Positions 1-6,655 of a DNA stretch of 18,450 nucleotides are shown in pieces. Numbering within the stretch: position 1 is the stretch's first letter; each line of letters begins with the position of its first letter. A program made the translations under genes and the position numbers. The notes below the pieces were generated by a model, which was not told the origin of the DNA, made no database searches, and was given only the letters and a program-made list of their open reading frames with translations. This DNA comes from Clostridia bacterium. Its GTDB lineage: Bacteria > Bacillota > Clostridia > Oscillospirales > Acutalibacteraceae. The stretch is from NCBI GenBank assembly GCA_017519685.1, contig JAFWRV010000009.1, positions 1 through 18,450 on the forward strand, read 5' to 3'.

Positions 1-59
1 AGAGCTGAGCATGAAAATGCCATAACTACTGCAAGTACGATAGCAAGAATCTTTTTCAT
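1..59 (-). CDS. N-terminus of a secreted protein or lipoprotein (partial)
   Basis: Only the first 19 codons are inside the window; the gene runs off the left edge. They read MKKILAIVLAVVMAFSCSA, a short basic N-terminus and a hydrophobic core typical of a Gram-positive signal peptide. A cysteine at residue 17 (AFSC) could be a lipobox, but the -3 to -1 residues fit the consensus poorly, so simple secretion is equally possible. An in-frame ATG three codons upstream (68) is an alternative start. The GAAAGG ribosome site at 71-76 is spaced better for the ATG at 59. It has its own strong promoter (116-144). The function cannot be told from so little. Confidence 0.7.
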   Translation of the reverse strand, partial: MKKILAIVLAVVMAFSCSA

Positions 60-115
60 AGTTTTCATTTCCTTTCGGTTAAACAAATTTGTACTTCTGT
101 ACGGATTACGAGGGT

Positions 116-144
116 ATATTATCACCATTCGGGGTGTTTGTCAA
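116..144 (-). promoter_or_regulatory. Sigma-70 promoter of the left-edge secreted protein gene
   Basis: On the minus strand there is a perfect -35 TTGACA (139-144), a 17-base spacer and a -10 TAATAT (116-121, 4 of 6 to consensus). Transcription would start near 109, giving a leader of about 50 bases before the ATG at 59. Confidence 0.7.
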
Positions 145-147
145 GTG

Positions 148-185
148 TTTTTTGTAATCTTTTTGTAATTTTTTGAAATCTTTTT
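148..185 (-). promoter_or_regulatory. Phased A-tracts upstream of the promoter (UP element or bent DNA)
   Basis: Read on the minus strand, four runs of five or six A lie at 181-185, 169-174, 160-164 and 148-153. Their centres are 9.5 to 11.5 bases apart, about one helical turn, and they end four bases before the -35 box. Such arrays bend DNA and can bind the RNA polymerase alpha C-terminal domain. That role is inferred from position and phasing. Confidence 0.5.
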
Positions 186-215
186 GTTAAATTCTCGGTT
201 TGAGACGCCGTAAAC

Positions 216-1040
216 TCAAGGCATATAAGGGTTTTCGTCATACTTGTAATCTTCGGGCATAATCATGGGTCTTATATATTTTATAGTATAATCTATGCCC
301 CACTGACCTTTTTTACCCTTCCAGTAGCTGCTGTGCGGCTCGATTGAGAGCATTCCGTCATAATCCTTGGTGTAAAGCACATCGAGCAGACCGCCCCAGT
401 TGATTCCGTCAAGCCCGGCGGGAGCGTCGTCATATCCTTCGCCGTCAATATAAAGCACGCCTTTGATATGCACGTGATAAACCCTGTCGCCCCAGTCGCG
501 CAGCTCTTTGAGATAATCTCCTCTCCTTGAGAGGCAGTGGGAAGCGTCATATTTGATGCCGAGATCCGGAAGCGCGGTGTGAACGATTTTCCACGCCTTT
601 TCGTCAACCACGAAATTACCCCAGTCGCAGTTGTAGGTCGCGATTCTGACATTTTTATCCTTCGCGTAATCAAGCAGAGCCGACAGATAATCAATCGCGA
701 TGCGGCAGTTTTCCTCAAAATCAAATTTATCGGTGTAATTTACTCCGACATTGTAAACGGGGCAACCGATTATTGAAGCGGCGTCAATCAGCGCCTCATC
801 GTCGTGAAGCGCCTTCGCGATAACTTTGCCGTCTTCATCGATTCTGTCCATTCCCCAGCGCCCCATTGAGCCGACGGGAATACCGTATTTTTCGCTGTAA
901 CCTTTTATTTCGGCGGCGCGGGAGAGAAATTCATCCGCGTCGTAATTATGATTGACGCAGAATTCAACCGCGTCAAGGCCTTTTTCCCTGACATAGCTGA
1001 AATTTCCTTCTTCCCAGCCGTTGATTATTCCGAGTTTCAT
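216..1040 (-). CDS. Xylose-isomerase-like TIM barrel protein (sugar phosphate isomerase/epimerase family)
   Basis: This 274-residue protein looks like the AP-endonuclease-2/xylose-isomerase-like TIM barrel family, whose members isomerise or epimerise sugars and keto-sugars using a divalent metal. Supporting features are the N-terminal strand MKLGIINGW, CDW at 138-140 after a core strand, DxxH at 165-168 (DASH), HVHIKG at 189-194, and IEPH at 233-236 near the end. These are the usual metal-ligand strands of the fold. Length is normal. It starts 11 bases after the asnA stop with a GGAGG ribosome site inside that gap, so the two are probably one transcript. No substrate-specific partner is adjacent, and the fucose genes are over 5 kb away, so the substrate is unknown. 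No clear terminator follows. Confidence 0.8.
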   Translation of the reverse strand: MKLGIINGWEEGNFSYVREKGLDAVEFCVNHNYDADEFLSRAAEIKGYSEKYGIPVGSMGRWGMDRIDEDGKVIAKALHDDEALIDAASIIGCPVYNVGVNYTDKFDFEENCRIAIDYLSALLDYAKDKNVRIATYNCDWGNFVVDEKAWKIVHTALPDLGIKYDASHCLSRRGDYLKELRDWGDRVYHVHIKGVLYIDGEGYDDAPAGLDGINWGGLLDVLYTKDYDGMLSIEPHSSYWKGKKGQWGIDYTIKYIRPMIMPEDYKYDENPYMP

Positions 1041-1051
1041 AAGCCGCCTCC

Positions 1052-2062
1052 TTAAAGAAGTTCAATTCCGTATTTTTCGCATTCGCGTATCATACCGTCG
1101 GGCCAGATTGACGCCTGCACCTCGCCGATATGCGCTTTTCTGAGAAAATACATGCAGATTCTGCTCTGACCGATACCGCCGCCGATTGAGTATGGCAGTT
1201 CGCCGTTGATCAGTGCCTTGTGGAACGGCAGTTCAAGTCTCTCACTGCATCCTCTGATTTCAAGCTGTCTGACAAGGGACTTCTCGTCAACCCTGATGCC
1301 CATTGAAGAAAGCTCAAACGCTATATCGAGCACGGGATAATAAACGACTATATCGCCGTTGAGCTCCCAGTCGTCGTAATCGGGCGCTCTGCCGTCGTGA
1401 ATCCCGCCGCTTTTAAGCGCGCCGCCTATCTTCTCGATAAACACCGCCTTCTTCTCGCGGGCAATCCTGTTTTCCCTCTCCTTCGGAGTAAGCTCCGGAT
1501 ACATATCCTCAAGCTCCTGGGTGGTCACGAAGGTAATGTCCTTCGGCAGGAAGTTTTTCTCGACAAAGGCGTAGTCGTCCGCAATATATCTTTCGGTGTG
1601 GCGCAGAGCCCTGTAAATTCTCTTTACGGTGTTTCTGAGAGTTTCCTCGGTTCTGTCCTCACGCGCGATATGCTTTTCCCAATCCCACTGGTCAACGAAA
1701 ACCGAGTGGATATTGTCGGTATCCTCATCCCTGCGTATGGCGCTCATATCGGTATAGAGACCTTCGCCCTCTTCAAAATCATACTGGCTGAGAGCCATTC
1801 TCTTCCATTTGGCAAGGGACTGGACTATCTCAACATCGCCGTCAATATCGCGAACATCAAAGCGCACGGGGCGCTCAACGCCGTTAAGGGTGTCGTTGAT
1901 GCCGGAATCCGAGGCGACAAACAAAGGCGCCGAAACTCTTGTAAGATTGAGCTGAATCGCGAGATCCCTTTCAAAAAAGTCCTTTACCTTTTTTATGGCA
2001 AGCTGGGTCTGGCGGGGCGTAAGCAGGGATTTATACCCTTCGGGAACGGTTAATTTATACAT
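1052..2062 (-). CDS. asnA: Aspartate-ammonia ligase (asparagine synthetase A)
   Basis: AsnA makes asparagine from aspartate, ammonia and ATP in the cytoplasm and is built like a class II aminoacyl-tRNA synthetase core. The protein is 336 residues (E. coli AsnA is 330). It carries family signatures in order: [60 protein letters not shown] (interrupted here only by normal substitutions) and GGGIGQSR near the C-terminus. The start at 2062 (MYKLTVPEG) is chosen because GGAGG lies six to seven bases upstream. A longer frame to 2125 would begin ahead of the ribosome site and overlap the promoter. It heads a probable two-gene transcript with the TIM barrel gene. A glutamine-dependent AsnB, if present, is outside the window. 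Confidence 0.96.
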   Translation of the reverse strand: MYKLTVPEGYKSLLTPRQTQLAIKKVKDFFERDLAIQLNLTRVSAPLFVASDSGINDTLNGVERPVRFDVRDIDGDVEIVQSLAKWKRMALSQYDFEEGEGLYTDMSAIRRDEDTDNIHSVFVDQWDWEKHIAREDRTEETLRNTVKRIYRALRHTERYIADDYAFVEKNFLPKDITFVTTQELEDMYPELTPKERENRIAREKKAVFIEKIGGALKSGGIHDGRAPDYDDWELNGDIVVYYPVLDIAFELSSMGIRVDEKSLVRQLEIRGCSERLELPFHKALINGELPYSIGGGIGQSRICMYFLRKAHIGEVQASIWPDGMIRECEKYGIELL

Positions 2063-2096
2063 CTGATTCCCTCCTTCTGTTTGCTTATTGAGGAAT

Positions 2097-2125
2097 ATTA
2101 TAAAACCATTGATTATAAAAATCAA
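2097..2125 (-). promoter_or_regulatory. Sigma-70 promoter of asnA
   Basis: On the minus strand there is a perfect -10 TATAAT (2097-2102), a 17-base spacer and a -35 TTGATT (2120-2125, 4 of 6). The start would be near 2090, leaving a leader of under 30 bases, too short for a T-box or other riboswitch. The -35 and spacer overlap a small inverted repeat (ATTGATT-TTTAT-AATCAAT, minus strand). Confidence 0.6.
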
Positions 2126-2134
2126 TATAATATA

Positions 2135-2815
2135 CTATATAAATGTTCTGAGATATTTTTTGCGCTCACCGTCAATGCGGTTGCTTTCAATCGCTTTTCT
2201 TATTGTCATACGGTGAACCTCCGGCGTCAGCCGCCTGTTTTCGACAAAAGGTACCGCCGCGTCCCACTGCTTCGCGAGCGCGGTCGCGAAATACCAGGCG
2301 CACATCATATTGATATAGTATTCGCCGCTGACAATGCCGGAAACAAGCGAAAGATACTCCTCCCTGAAATCCCCGTCAAGGAAATGCTTCATCAGCATAC
2401 CGACGCCGTAACGCACGGTATAGGTTTCATCCGAGGCAATCCAGCGCAGGATGTGTTCAAGCAGTCTGTCTTTGTTTTTCGCGAAAACCTTCGGCGAAAC
2501 CGAGTCGCAGGCCGCCCAGTTGTCAATATAAGGCAGAAAGTCCTCAATCGCTTTGACGCACAAGTCAAAATCCTTTATCTGCTCGATGATGAATCCGTGA
2601 AGCAGGTTTTCCTCGTGATATTTATGAGGAAGGGATTTAATAAATGTATTATATTTATTTTCTTTATATATATCTTTCGCGAGTTTGCGAAGCTCCGGAA
2701 TTCTGACACCGATAACCGAATCCGGGTCGATGCCCGGTATCAGTTTAACCGTGAAAAGCGCGTATTGCTTATCACTGAGCTTCAGGAGTAAGTTCTGTTG
2801 CTTCGTCATATACAT
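2135..2815 (-). CDS. AlkD-like DNA alkylation repair protein (HEAT-repeat DNA glycosylase)
   Basis: AlkD proteins excise positively charged alkylated bases such as 3-methyladenine and 7-methylguanine without flipping the base. The 226-residue protein is all-helical with the family opening (KLIPGIDPDSVIGVRIPELR). It keeps the residues known as catalytic in Bacillus cereus AlkD: W and D four apart at W100 and D104 (NWAACD), R135 (TVRYG) and W174 (CAWYF). Their spacing matches the family. It should therefore be an active enzyme rather than an AlkD2-type inactive paralogue. The start is uncertain: ATG at 2815 or 2809, neither with a good ribosome site. The first 44 bases overlap the lipoprotein gene, so translation is probably coupled. 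It is last in the probable CDF-lipoprotein-AlkD transcript. Confidence 0.88.
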   Translation of the reverse strand: MYMTKQQNLLLKLSDKQYALFTVKLIPGIDPDSVIGVRIPELRKLAKDIYKENKYNTFIKSLPHKYHEENLLHGFIIEQIKDFDLCVKAIEDFLPYIDNWAACDSVSPKVFAKNKDRLLEHILRWIASDETYTVRYGVGMLMKHFLDGDFREEYLSLVSGIVSGEYYINMMCAWYFATALAKQWDAAVPFVENRRLTPEVHRMTIRKAIESNRIDGERKKYLRTFI

Positions 2816-3350
2816 CGTAAGCCGAGAGAATCAGCGAGCCGTCTTCTCCGCTGATTGAAACGGCAAATTTTCTCGTGTTGTCCTCGCTGTCAATATATGA
2901 AATGCCGTTATTGGGCAGGTCGCCGTAAAAAACAGTCTGAACGAGCAGCGGCATATCGGGAGTCAGCTCCTCCTGATACCATAACGATTCTTCCTTGAAA
3001 TCGAGTTCACCGTTCTCATCCTCATACGGAGTCAGTTTATAAAAATTAACATGATGAAGGGTTGACGATGTTGAAAACACGATTCTCACCGCGTCGTCAC
3101 TCTCGTCGGGATTAATCCAGGTATATTCCCCTTCCTTGAGCTTCATATCCTCTTCCCAGTCCACTCTCAGCGGCTCAACCGCCGGATCGACGGGCTCCTG
3201 GGGGTGAGTGCCGGTTACATTATTGTCGGGCACCGAAATATCGGGGACCGTCGGCAGATTACTGCCGTCTTTTTCCGCTTTTCCGCAGGCGGTCAGAGCG
3301 GCTGACGCAAGCATAAGAATTGTCAGGCATAACGCGATTTTTCTTTTCAT
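2772..3350 (-). CDS. Small lipoprotein of unknown function
   Basis: This is a 192-residue protein with a lipoprotein signal: a basic start (MKRK), a hydrophobic core and the lipobox LTAC with the lipidated cysteine at residue 22. A Pro/Asp/Val-rich linker of about 40 residues follows. The remaining 130 residues look like a small beta-rich domain with many acidic residues. I do not recognise a family. GGAGG six bases before the ATG fixes the start. It begins 11 bases after the CDF transporter stop and its end overlaps the AlkD gene. That suggests co-expression with metal export and DNA repair, but no shared role is evident. Confidence 0.8.
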   Translation of the reverse strand: MKRKIALCLTILMLASAALTACGKAEKDGSNLPTVPDISVPDNNVTGTHPQEPVDPAVEPLRVDWEEDMKLKEGEYTWINPDESDDAVRIVFSTSSTLHHVNFYKLTPYEDENGELDFKEESLWYQEELTPDMPLLVQTVFYGDLPNNGISYIDSEDNTRKFAVSISGEDGSLILSAYDVYDEATELTPEAQ

Positions 3351-3361
3351 ATTATCCTCCT

Positions 3362-4519
3362 TTATGATTCCGTGAAATCAATGTCGAGAGCAATCTGAAG
3401 CTCGTAATCGGGATACATTTCATGCACCGCTTCGCAGATTTCCTCATAAACCTTGTGTCTGTCGCCGGCGTCAAAGCTGACAACGGCGTCGAATCTTATT
3501 GTCTTTTTCTGCTCATTGACAAAAAATCCGTGTGTCTGCAGAACGTATTGTATATCCAGGACTCTTTTATATATTCTGTCACGCATCTGAGCCGCGGCAT
3601 CGTTTTTGGTGTTTACCGAATAGACGCCGATAGCCGTCAGCAGAACGTCGTGCTTTTTATAAACGTCAACGGTTATTTCGCGGATAAGTTCGTCGAGGTC
3701 GCTCGCGGAATAGGTGTCGGGCACCTCAATATGAATCGAGCCGTTGAAGGTGTCGGGTCCGTAGTTGTTGAGAACAAGGTCGTAAGCGCCCGAAACGCCG
3801 GGATAGGACAAAACGGTTTGTTTTATTGCGGTCGCGAGCTCCGCGTCCGCTCTCTCGCCCAATATCTTAGAGAGGGTGTCAATCAGCATTTCAATGCCGG
3901 ATTTAATGATGATGGCGGAAATTATCGCGCCGAGCCACGCCTCAACCGAAACGCCGCTGACCAGGAATATAATCGCGGCAACAAGCGTGGAAGCGGAAAT
4001 GACCGAGTCGAGAGTCGCGTCCTTTCCCGAGTTTATCAGCGAATCGGAGTTGACCTTTTCGCCGACGCTTTTGACATATTTTCCGAGCACTATCTTCACA
4101 AGAACCGCCGCGCTGACTATCACAAGCGCCCAGACGCTGTAATCAGGCTGCTCGGGTCTGATTATCTTCTTGACCGATTCAATCAGCGAGGTGACGCCCG
4201 CGTAGAGAACTATGACCGAAATAATCATGGCGCTCAGATATTCTATCCTGCCGTGACCGAACGGATGCTTTCTGTCCGGCTGCTTGCCGGCAAGCTTTGT
4301 GCCGATTATCGTGATGACCGATGACGCGGCGTCGGAAAGGTTGTTTACCGCGTCGAGAACTATGGCTATTGAGTGGCTCAGCAAGCCGATTGCCGCCTTG
4401 AACGCGGCAAGAAAAATATTTGCCAGAATGCCGATAACGCTTGTCCTGACAATCGTTTTATCGCGGCCCGTTTTACCGGTGGCTTCCGCGGTTTCGGTTA
4501 ATAATTCTGATTCGTTCAT
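3362..4519 (-). CDS. Cation diffusion facilitator (CDF) metal exporter with an extra C-terminal domain
   Basis: CDF proteins export divalent metals in exchange for protons across the membrane as dimers. The 385-residue protein has the six-helix core (about 24-205), the HPFGHGRIEYLSA signature (85-97) and a cytoplasmic ferredoxin-like domain (about 222-302). The transport site is NxxxD in helix 2 (N59, D63) and DxxxD in helix 5 (D167, D171). The histidine of zinc exporters is missing, which leans toward manganese, iron or another metal. A further 80 residues (about 310-385) look like a second copy of the C-terminal domain; typical CDFs have about 300 residues. AGGAG six bases upstream supports the start. 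The ribosome site directly follows the rubrerythrin terminator hairpin, and I see no promoter of its own. Confidence 0.93.
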   Translation of the reverse strand: MNESELLTETAEATGKTGRDKTIVRTSVIGILANIFLAAFKAAIGLLSHSIAIVLDAVNNLSDAASSVITIIGTKLAGKQPDRKHPFGHGRIEYLSAMIISVIVLYAGVTSLIESVKKIIRPEQPDYSVWALVIVSAAVLVKIVLGKYVKSVGEKVNSDSLINSGKDATLDSVISASTLVAAIIFLVSGVSVEAWLGAIISAIIIKSGIEMLIDTLSKILGERADAELATAIKQTVLSYPGVSGAYDLVLNNYGPDTFNGSIHIEVPDTYSASDLDELIREITVDVYKKHDVLLTAIGVYSVNTKNDAAAQMRDRIYKRVLDIQYVLQTHGFFVNEQKKTIRFDAVVSFDAGDRHKVYEEICEAVHEMYPDYELQIALDIDFTES

Positions 4520-4531
4520 ATATATCTCCTC

Positions 4532-4568
4532 TAAACAAAGGCCTGCCGGGCAAACGCTCCGACAGGCC
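4532..4568 (-). terminator. Rho-independent terminator after rubrerythrin, abutting the CDF ribosome site
   Basis: On the minus strand a 10-bp stem (GGCCTGTCGG with CCGGCAGGCC, one G-T pair; arms 4559-4568 and 4540-4549) encloses a 9-base loop. It is followed by TTTGTTT (4539-4533). The T-run is broken by a G, so read-through into the CDF gene is plausible. Confidence 0.7.
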
Positions 4569-4584
4569 CTGAATTAAACCGTAA

Positions 4585-5232
4585 TCAATAGTTTTCCGCG
4601 TTGACTTCGAAGTAGCTCTGAGGATGTGCGCAGACGGGGCAGACGTCGGGCGCCTTTGTGCCGACAACGATGTGTCCGCAGTTGCGGCATTCCCATACCT
4701 TGACTTCGCTCTTTTCAAATACCTTCGCGGTTTCAACGTTATTGAGAAGCGCGCGGTATCTTTCCTCGTGATGCTTTTCGATTGCGGCTACTCCGCGGAA
4801 TTTCGCGGCAAGCTCGGGGAAGCCCTCTTCCTCGGCGGTCTTTGCGAAACCGTCATACATATCGGTCCACTCAAAGTTTTCACCGTCCGCCGCCGCGGCA
4901 AGGTTCTCCGCGGTGTTTCCGATACCCTTGAGTTCCTTGAGCCAGAGCTTCGCGTGCTCTTTTTCGTTATCCGCCGTCTTGAGGAACATGGCGGCTATCT
5001 GCTCATAACCCTCTTTCTTCGCTACCGAAGCGAAATAGGTGTACTTGTTTCTCGCCTGTGATTCGCCGGCGAAAGCGGTCTGAAGGTTTTTCTCAGTCTG
5101 AGTGCCTGCGTAGGGATTGGCGTCCATTTTAACAAGCTTGTCGCCTGTTGCCTTGCAAACGGGGCAGACTGCTTCTTCTCCGTCTTTGACGTCGAAGATT
5201 TTTCCGCAGGTGAGACATTTGTATTTTGCCAT
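4585..5232 (-). CDS. rbr: Rubrerythrin with rubredoxin-type sites at both ends
   Basis: Rubrerythrins are diiron peroxidases that reduce hydrogen peroxide in anaerobes, fed with electrons through a rubredoxin iron site. The 215-residue protein has an N-terminal four-cysteine knuckle (C6, C9, C23, C26). A ferritin-like four-helix domain follows (about 45-165) with iron ligands E57, E90/H93 (NEKEH) and E152/H155 (EKHHEE). A C-terminal rubredoxin ends the protein (C182, C185, C198, C201, with NCGH and [11 protein letters not shown]). Classic rubrerythrin has only the C-terminal site and reverse rubrerythrin only the N-terminal one. The start is set by AAAGGAG about ten bases upstream. It is monocistronic or first of a read-through unit, with its own promoter (5279-5307) and terminator (4532-4568). 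Confidence 0.95.
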   Translation of the reverse strand: MAKYKCLTCGKIFDVKDGEEAVCPVCKATGDKLVKMDANPYAGTQTEKNLQTAFAGESQARNKYTYFASVAKKEGYEQIAAMFLKTADNEKEHAKLWLKELKGIGNTAENLAAAADGENFEWTDMYDGFAKTAEEEGFPELAAKFRGVAAIEKHHEERYRALLNNVETAKVFEKSEVKVWECRNCGHIVVGTKAPDVCPVCAHPQSYFEVNAENY

Positions 5233-5278
5233 AATTCATTTCTCCTTTGACCATAGATTTATTAAGTGTATTATATTT

Positions 5279-5307
5279 ATTTTATATTTATCTGCAGTTG
5301 TTGTCAA
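5279..5307 (-). promoter_or_regulatory. Sigma-70 promoter of rubrerythrin
   Basis: On the minus strand there is a perfect -35 TTGACA (5302-5307), a 17-base spacer and a -10 TAAAAT (5279-5284, 5 of 6). The leader would be about 40 bases. This is one of the best promoter matches in the window and fits a strongly expressed oxygen-defence gene. Confidence 0.7.
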
Positions 5308-5310
5308 GAA

Positions 5311-5325
5311 AATTATTAATTAATT
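5311..5325. promoter_or_regulatory. AT-rich 7-1-7 palindrome upstream of the rubrerythrin promoter (possible PerR/Fur-type site)
   Basis: AATTATT-A-ATTAATT is a 7-1-7 inverted repeat with six of seven positions paired, lying four bases upstream of the -35. PerR and Fur boxes have this layout and PerR commonly controls rubrerythrin. In DNA this AT-rich, chance palindromes are frequent, so this is a weak call. Confidence 0.25.
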
Positions 5326-5348
5326 CTTTCATTATTTAAAATAACTGT

Positions 5349-5377
5349 TTGCGTAATCGCCGTAATGGGTGTACAAT
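5349..5377 (+). promoter_or_regulatory. Weak candidate promoter of the DUF3737 gene
   Basis: A good -10 TACAAT (5372-5377, 5 of 6) is preceded at 17 bases by a poor -35 TTGCGT (5349-5354, 3 of 6). The leader to the ATG at 5418 would be about 35 bases. The two CGTAAT hexamers, 9 bases apart at 5352 and 5361, overlap it and could be a control site. Confidence 0.35.
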
Positions 5378-5417
5378 ACTGTTGACCCTAACAAACTGAG
5401 GCAGGACGGTTAATACA

Positions 5418-6254
5418 ATGAAAGTTGAAAACAAAACATTTGACAGCGAAAGAGCTCTTTATAATATTAAGGATTCCGACATTGAAAACTGCGTGTTCGC
5501 GGGCCCCGCGGACGGCGAATCGGCAATGAAGGAAGCAAGGAATATCAATGTTTCCTCGTGCAGTTTTTCACTGCGTTATCCCCTCTGGCACGTTGAAAAA
5601 TTCACGCTGACAGACTCGGAAATGAATGAACTCACACGCGCCGCCGTCTGGTATTCGTCGGACGGGAAAATAAAGAACTGTTTTCTCGGCGGAATAAAGG
5701 CGGTGCGCGAGTGCAGCCGCATAGACATTGACTCCTGCAGAATCGTTTCGCCCGAATTCGGCTGGAAGTCAAGCGACATAACACTCAAAAACTCCTCCGC
5801 CGAGTCGGAATATTTCTTCTTTGACAGTGAGAATGTCCGCCTTGAAAACGTCAGAATGAAGGGAAAATACTCCTTCCAGTATGTCAGAAATCTCGAAATC
5901 GACAGCTGCGAATTTGACACGAAGGACGCTTTCTGGCACGTCAGAAACGCGACGGTCAGAAACAGCGTCATCAGGGGCGAATATCTCGGCTGGTATTCCG
6001 ACGGGCTGACGCTGATAAACTGCAAAATCAGCGGCACACAGCCGCTGTGCTACTGCAGAAACCTGAAGCTTGTCAACTGCTCAATGGAGGACGCCGACCT
6101 CGCGTTTGAGTATTCCGACGTTGACGCCGAGGTTACAAGCGAACTGATTTCCGTCAAAAACCCGAAATCGGGAATAATCAGGGCAAAAGCCATCGGCGAA
6201 ATAATAAAAGACGCCCCGGCTTATGAATGTAACTGTGAGATAATAACGGGGTAA
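5418..6254 (+). CDS. DUF3737 family right-handed beta-helix protein
   Basis: This is a 278-residue soluble protein of the DUF3737 family, function unknown. The whole chain is built of short coils of about 20 residues. Each has an aliphatic-x-aliphatic-x-aliphatic-x-S/N-C strand (for example IENCVF, INVSSCSF, IDIDSCRI, LEIDSCEF, LTLINCKI, LKLVNCSM) alternating with aromatic turns (WHVEKF, WYSSDG, WKSSDI, WHVRNA, WYSDGL). This is the ladder of a pectate-lyase-like beta-helix. No signal peptide is seen, so it is probably cytoplasmic. It is the only plus-strand gene in the window and stands alone, divergent from rubrerythrin. A GAGGCAGGA stretch precedes the ATG by about 10 bases. The MITE-like element begins three bases after its stop codon. 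Confidence 0.88.
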   Translation: MKVENKTFDSERALYNIKDSDIENCVFAGPADGESAMKEARNINVSSCSFSLRYPLWHVEKFTLTDSEMNELTRAAVWYSSDGKIKNCFLGGIKAVRECSRIDIDSCRIVSPEFGWKSSDITLKNSSAESEYFFFDSENVRLENVRMKGKYSFQYVRNLEIDSCEFDTKDAFWHVRNATVRNSVIRGEYLGWYSDGLTLINCKISGTQPLCYCRNLKLVNCSMEDADLAFEYSDVDAEVTSELISVKNPKSGIIRAKAIGEIIKDAPAYECNCEIITG

Positions 6255-6257
6255 AAC

Positions 6258-6610
6258 AATGAAGAATGAAAAATGAAGAATGAATAATTGCGGTTGCCGA
6301 CTCTGTCGGCGATTATATAATCGCCGTTACGGTTGATTATACGTAGGGCACGGATTTATCCGTGCCGTTTTTTGATTTATACTCCGCATATCCCTGTGGC
6401 GGCAAGCATAAATGCTTGCCCTACGGTCCTCACGGACATCCCTATTGGTCCTCTCCGATCTCGGAGAGGGCTAAACTTAAGGGAACCTTGTATATTAAGG
6501 ACTGCGGGATATAGCATTTTGCCTTACAGTTTCGGCTTTAATCAACCGATATTATAATTACGGAGCGAAGCGACCCGAAATTATTCATTATTAATTATTA
6601 ATTATTCATT
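6258..6610. mobile_element. MITE-like noncoding element with 32-bp imperfect terminal inverted repeats
   Basis: The ends at 6258-6289 and 6579-6610 are inverted copies matching at 27 of 32 positions, with the innermost 11 (AATGAATAATT) perfect. Between them lie several perfect inverted repeats: 6296-6310 (GCCGAC/GTCGGC), 6307-6326 (20-bp palindrome), 6347-6366, 6401-6420 and 6450-6469 (each two 9-base arms with a 2-base loop). A further 9-bp pair (CGTAGGGCA/TGCCCTACG, 6342-6350 and 6417-6425) brackets two of the hairpins. No credible ORF and no transposase are present, and no target duplication is obvious. The element fills the convergent gap between the DUF3737 and fucI genes. Mobility is inferred from structure only. 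Confidence 0.6.
6347..6373 (+). terminator. Probable terminator of the DUF3737 gene, inside the MITE-like element
   Basis: A 9-bp stem (GGCACGGAT with ATCCGTGCC, arms 6347-6355 and 6358-6366), best drawn as 8 bp with a TTTA tetraloop, is followed by G and six T (6368-6373). It lies about 90 bases after the DUF3737 stop. Confidence 0.6.
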
Positions 6611-6650
6611 GAAAAAAACAGTTTCACAGCATCAGCTGTGAAACTGTTTT
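6611..6650 (-). terminator. Rho-independent terminator of fucI (possibly bidirectional)
   Basis: A perfect 12-bp stem (CAGTTTCACAGC/GCTGTGAAACTG, arms 6619-6630 and 6635-6646) has a 4-base loop. On the minus strand it is followed by seven T (6612-6618), 26 bases after the fucI coding end at 6656. On the plus strand TTTTGCATTTT follows, so it could also stop transcription from the other side. Confidence 0.88.
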
Positions 6651-6655
6651 GCATT

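Noticed and set aside
2063..2125. Longer N-terminus for asnA starting at 2125
   Set aside because: It would be translated from upstream of the promoter -10 and of the GGAGG site; the homologous protein begins at MYKL.
2063..2134. T-box or riboswitch upstream of asnA
   Set aside because: The leader after the promoter is under 30 bases and has no T-box motif; the gap upstream of asnS is only 18 bases.
3422..4324. 300-residue plus-strand frame opposite the CDF gene
   Set aside because: It is a shadow frame; the minus-strand CDF assignment is certain.
5418..6254. Regular repeats in the DUF3737 gene as a CRISPR or DNA repeat array
   Set aside because: The regularity is at protein level (beta-helix coils); the DNA copies are too diverged and lack constant-length spacers.
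6333..6557. 74-residue plus-strand frame in the 6255-6655 gap
   Set aside because: It runs through perfect hairpins of the MITE-like element and has no plausible protein composition or ribosome site.
6250..6618. Target site duplication around the MITE-like element
   Set aside because: Both flanks are A-rich but no exact short direct repeat sits at both ends, so no duplication is claimed.
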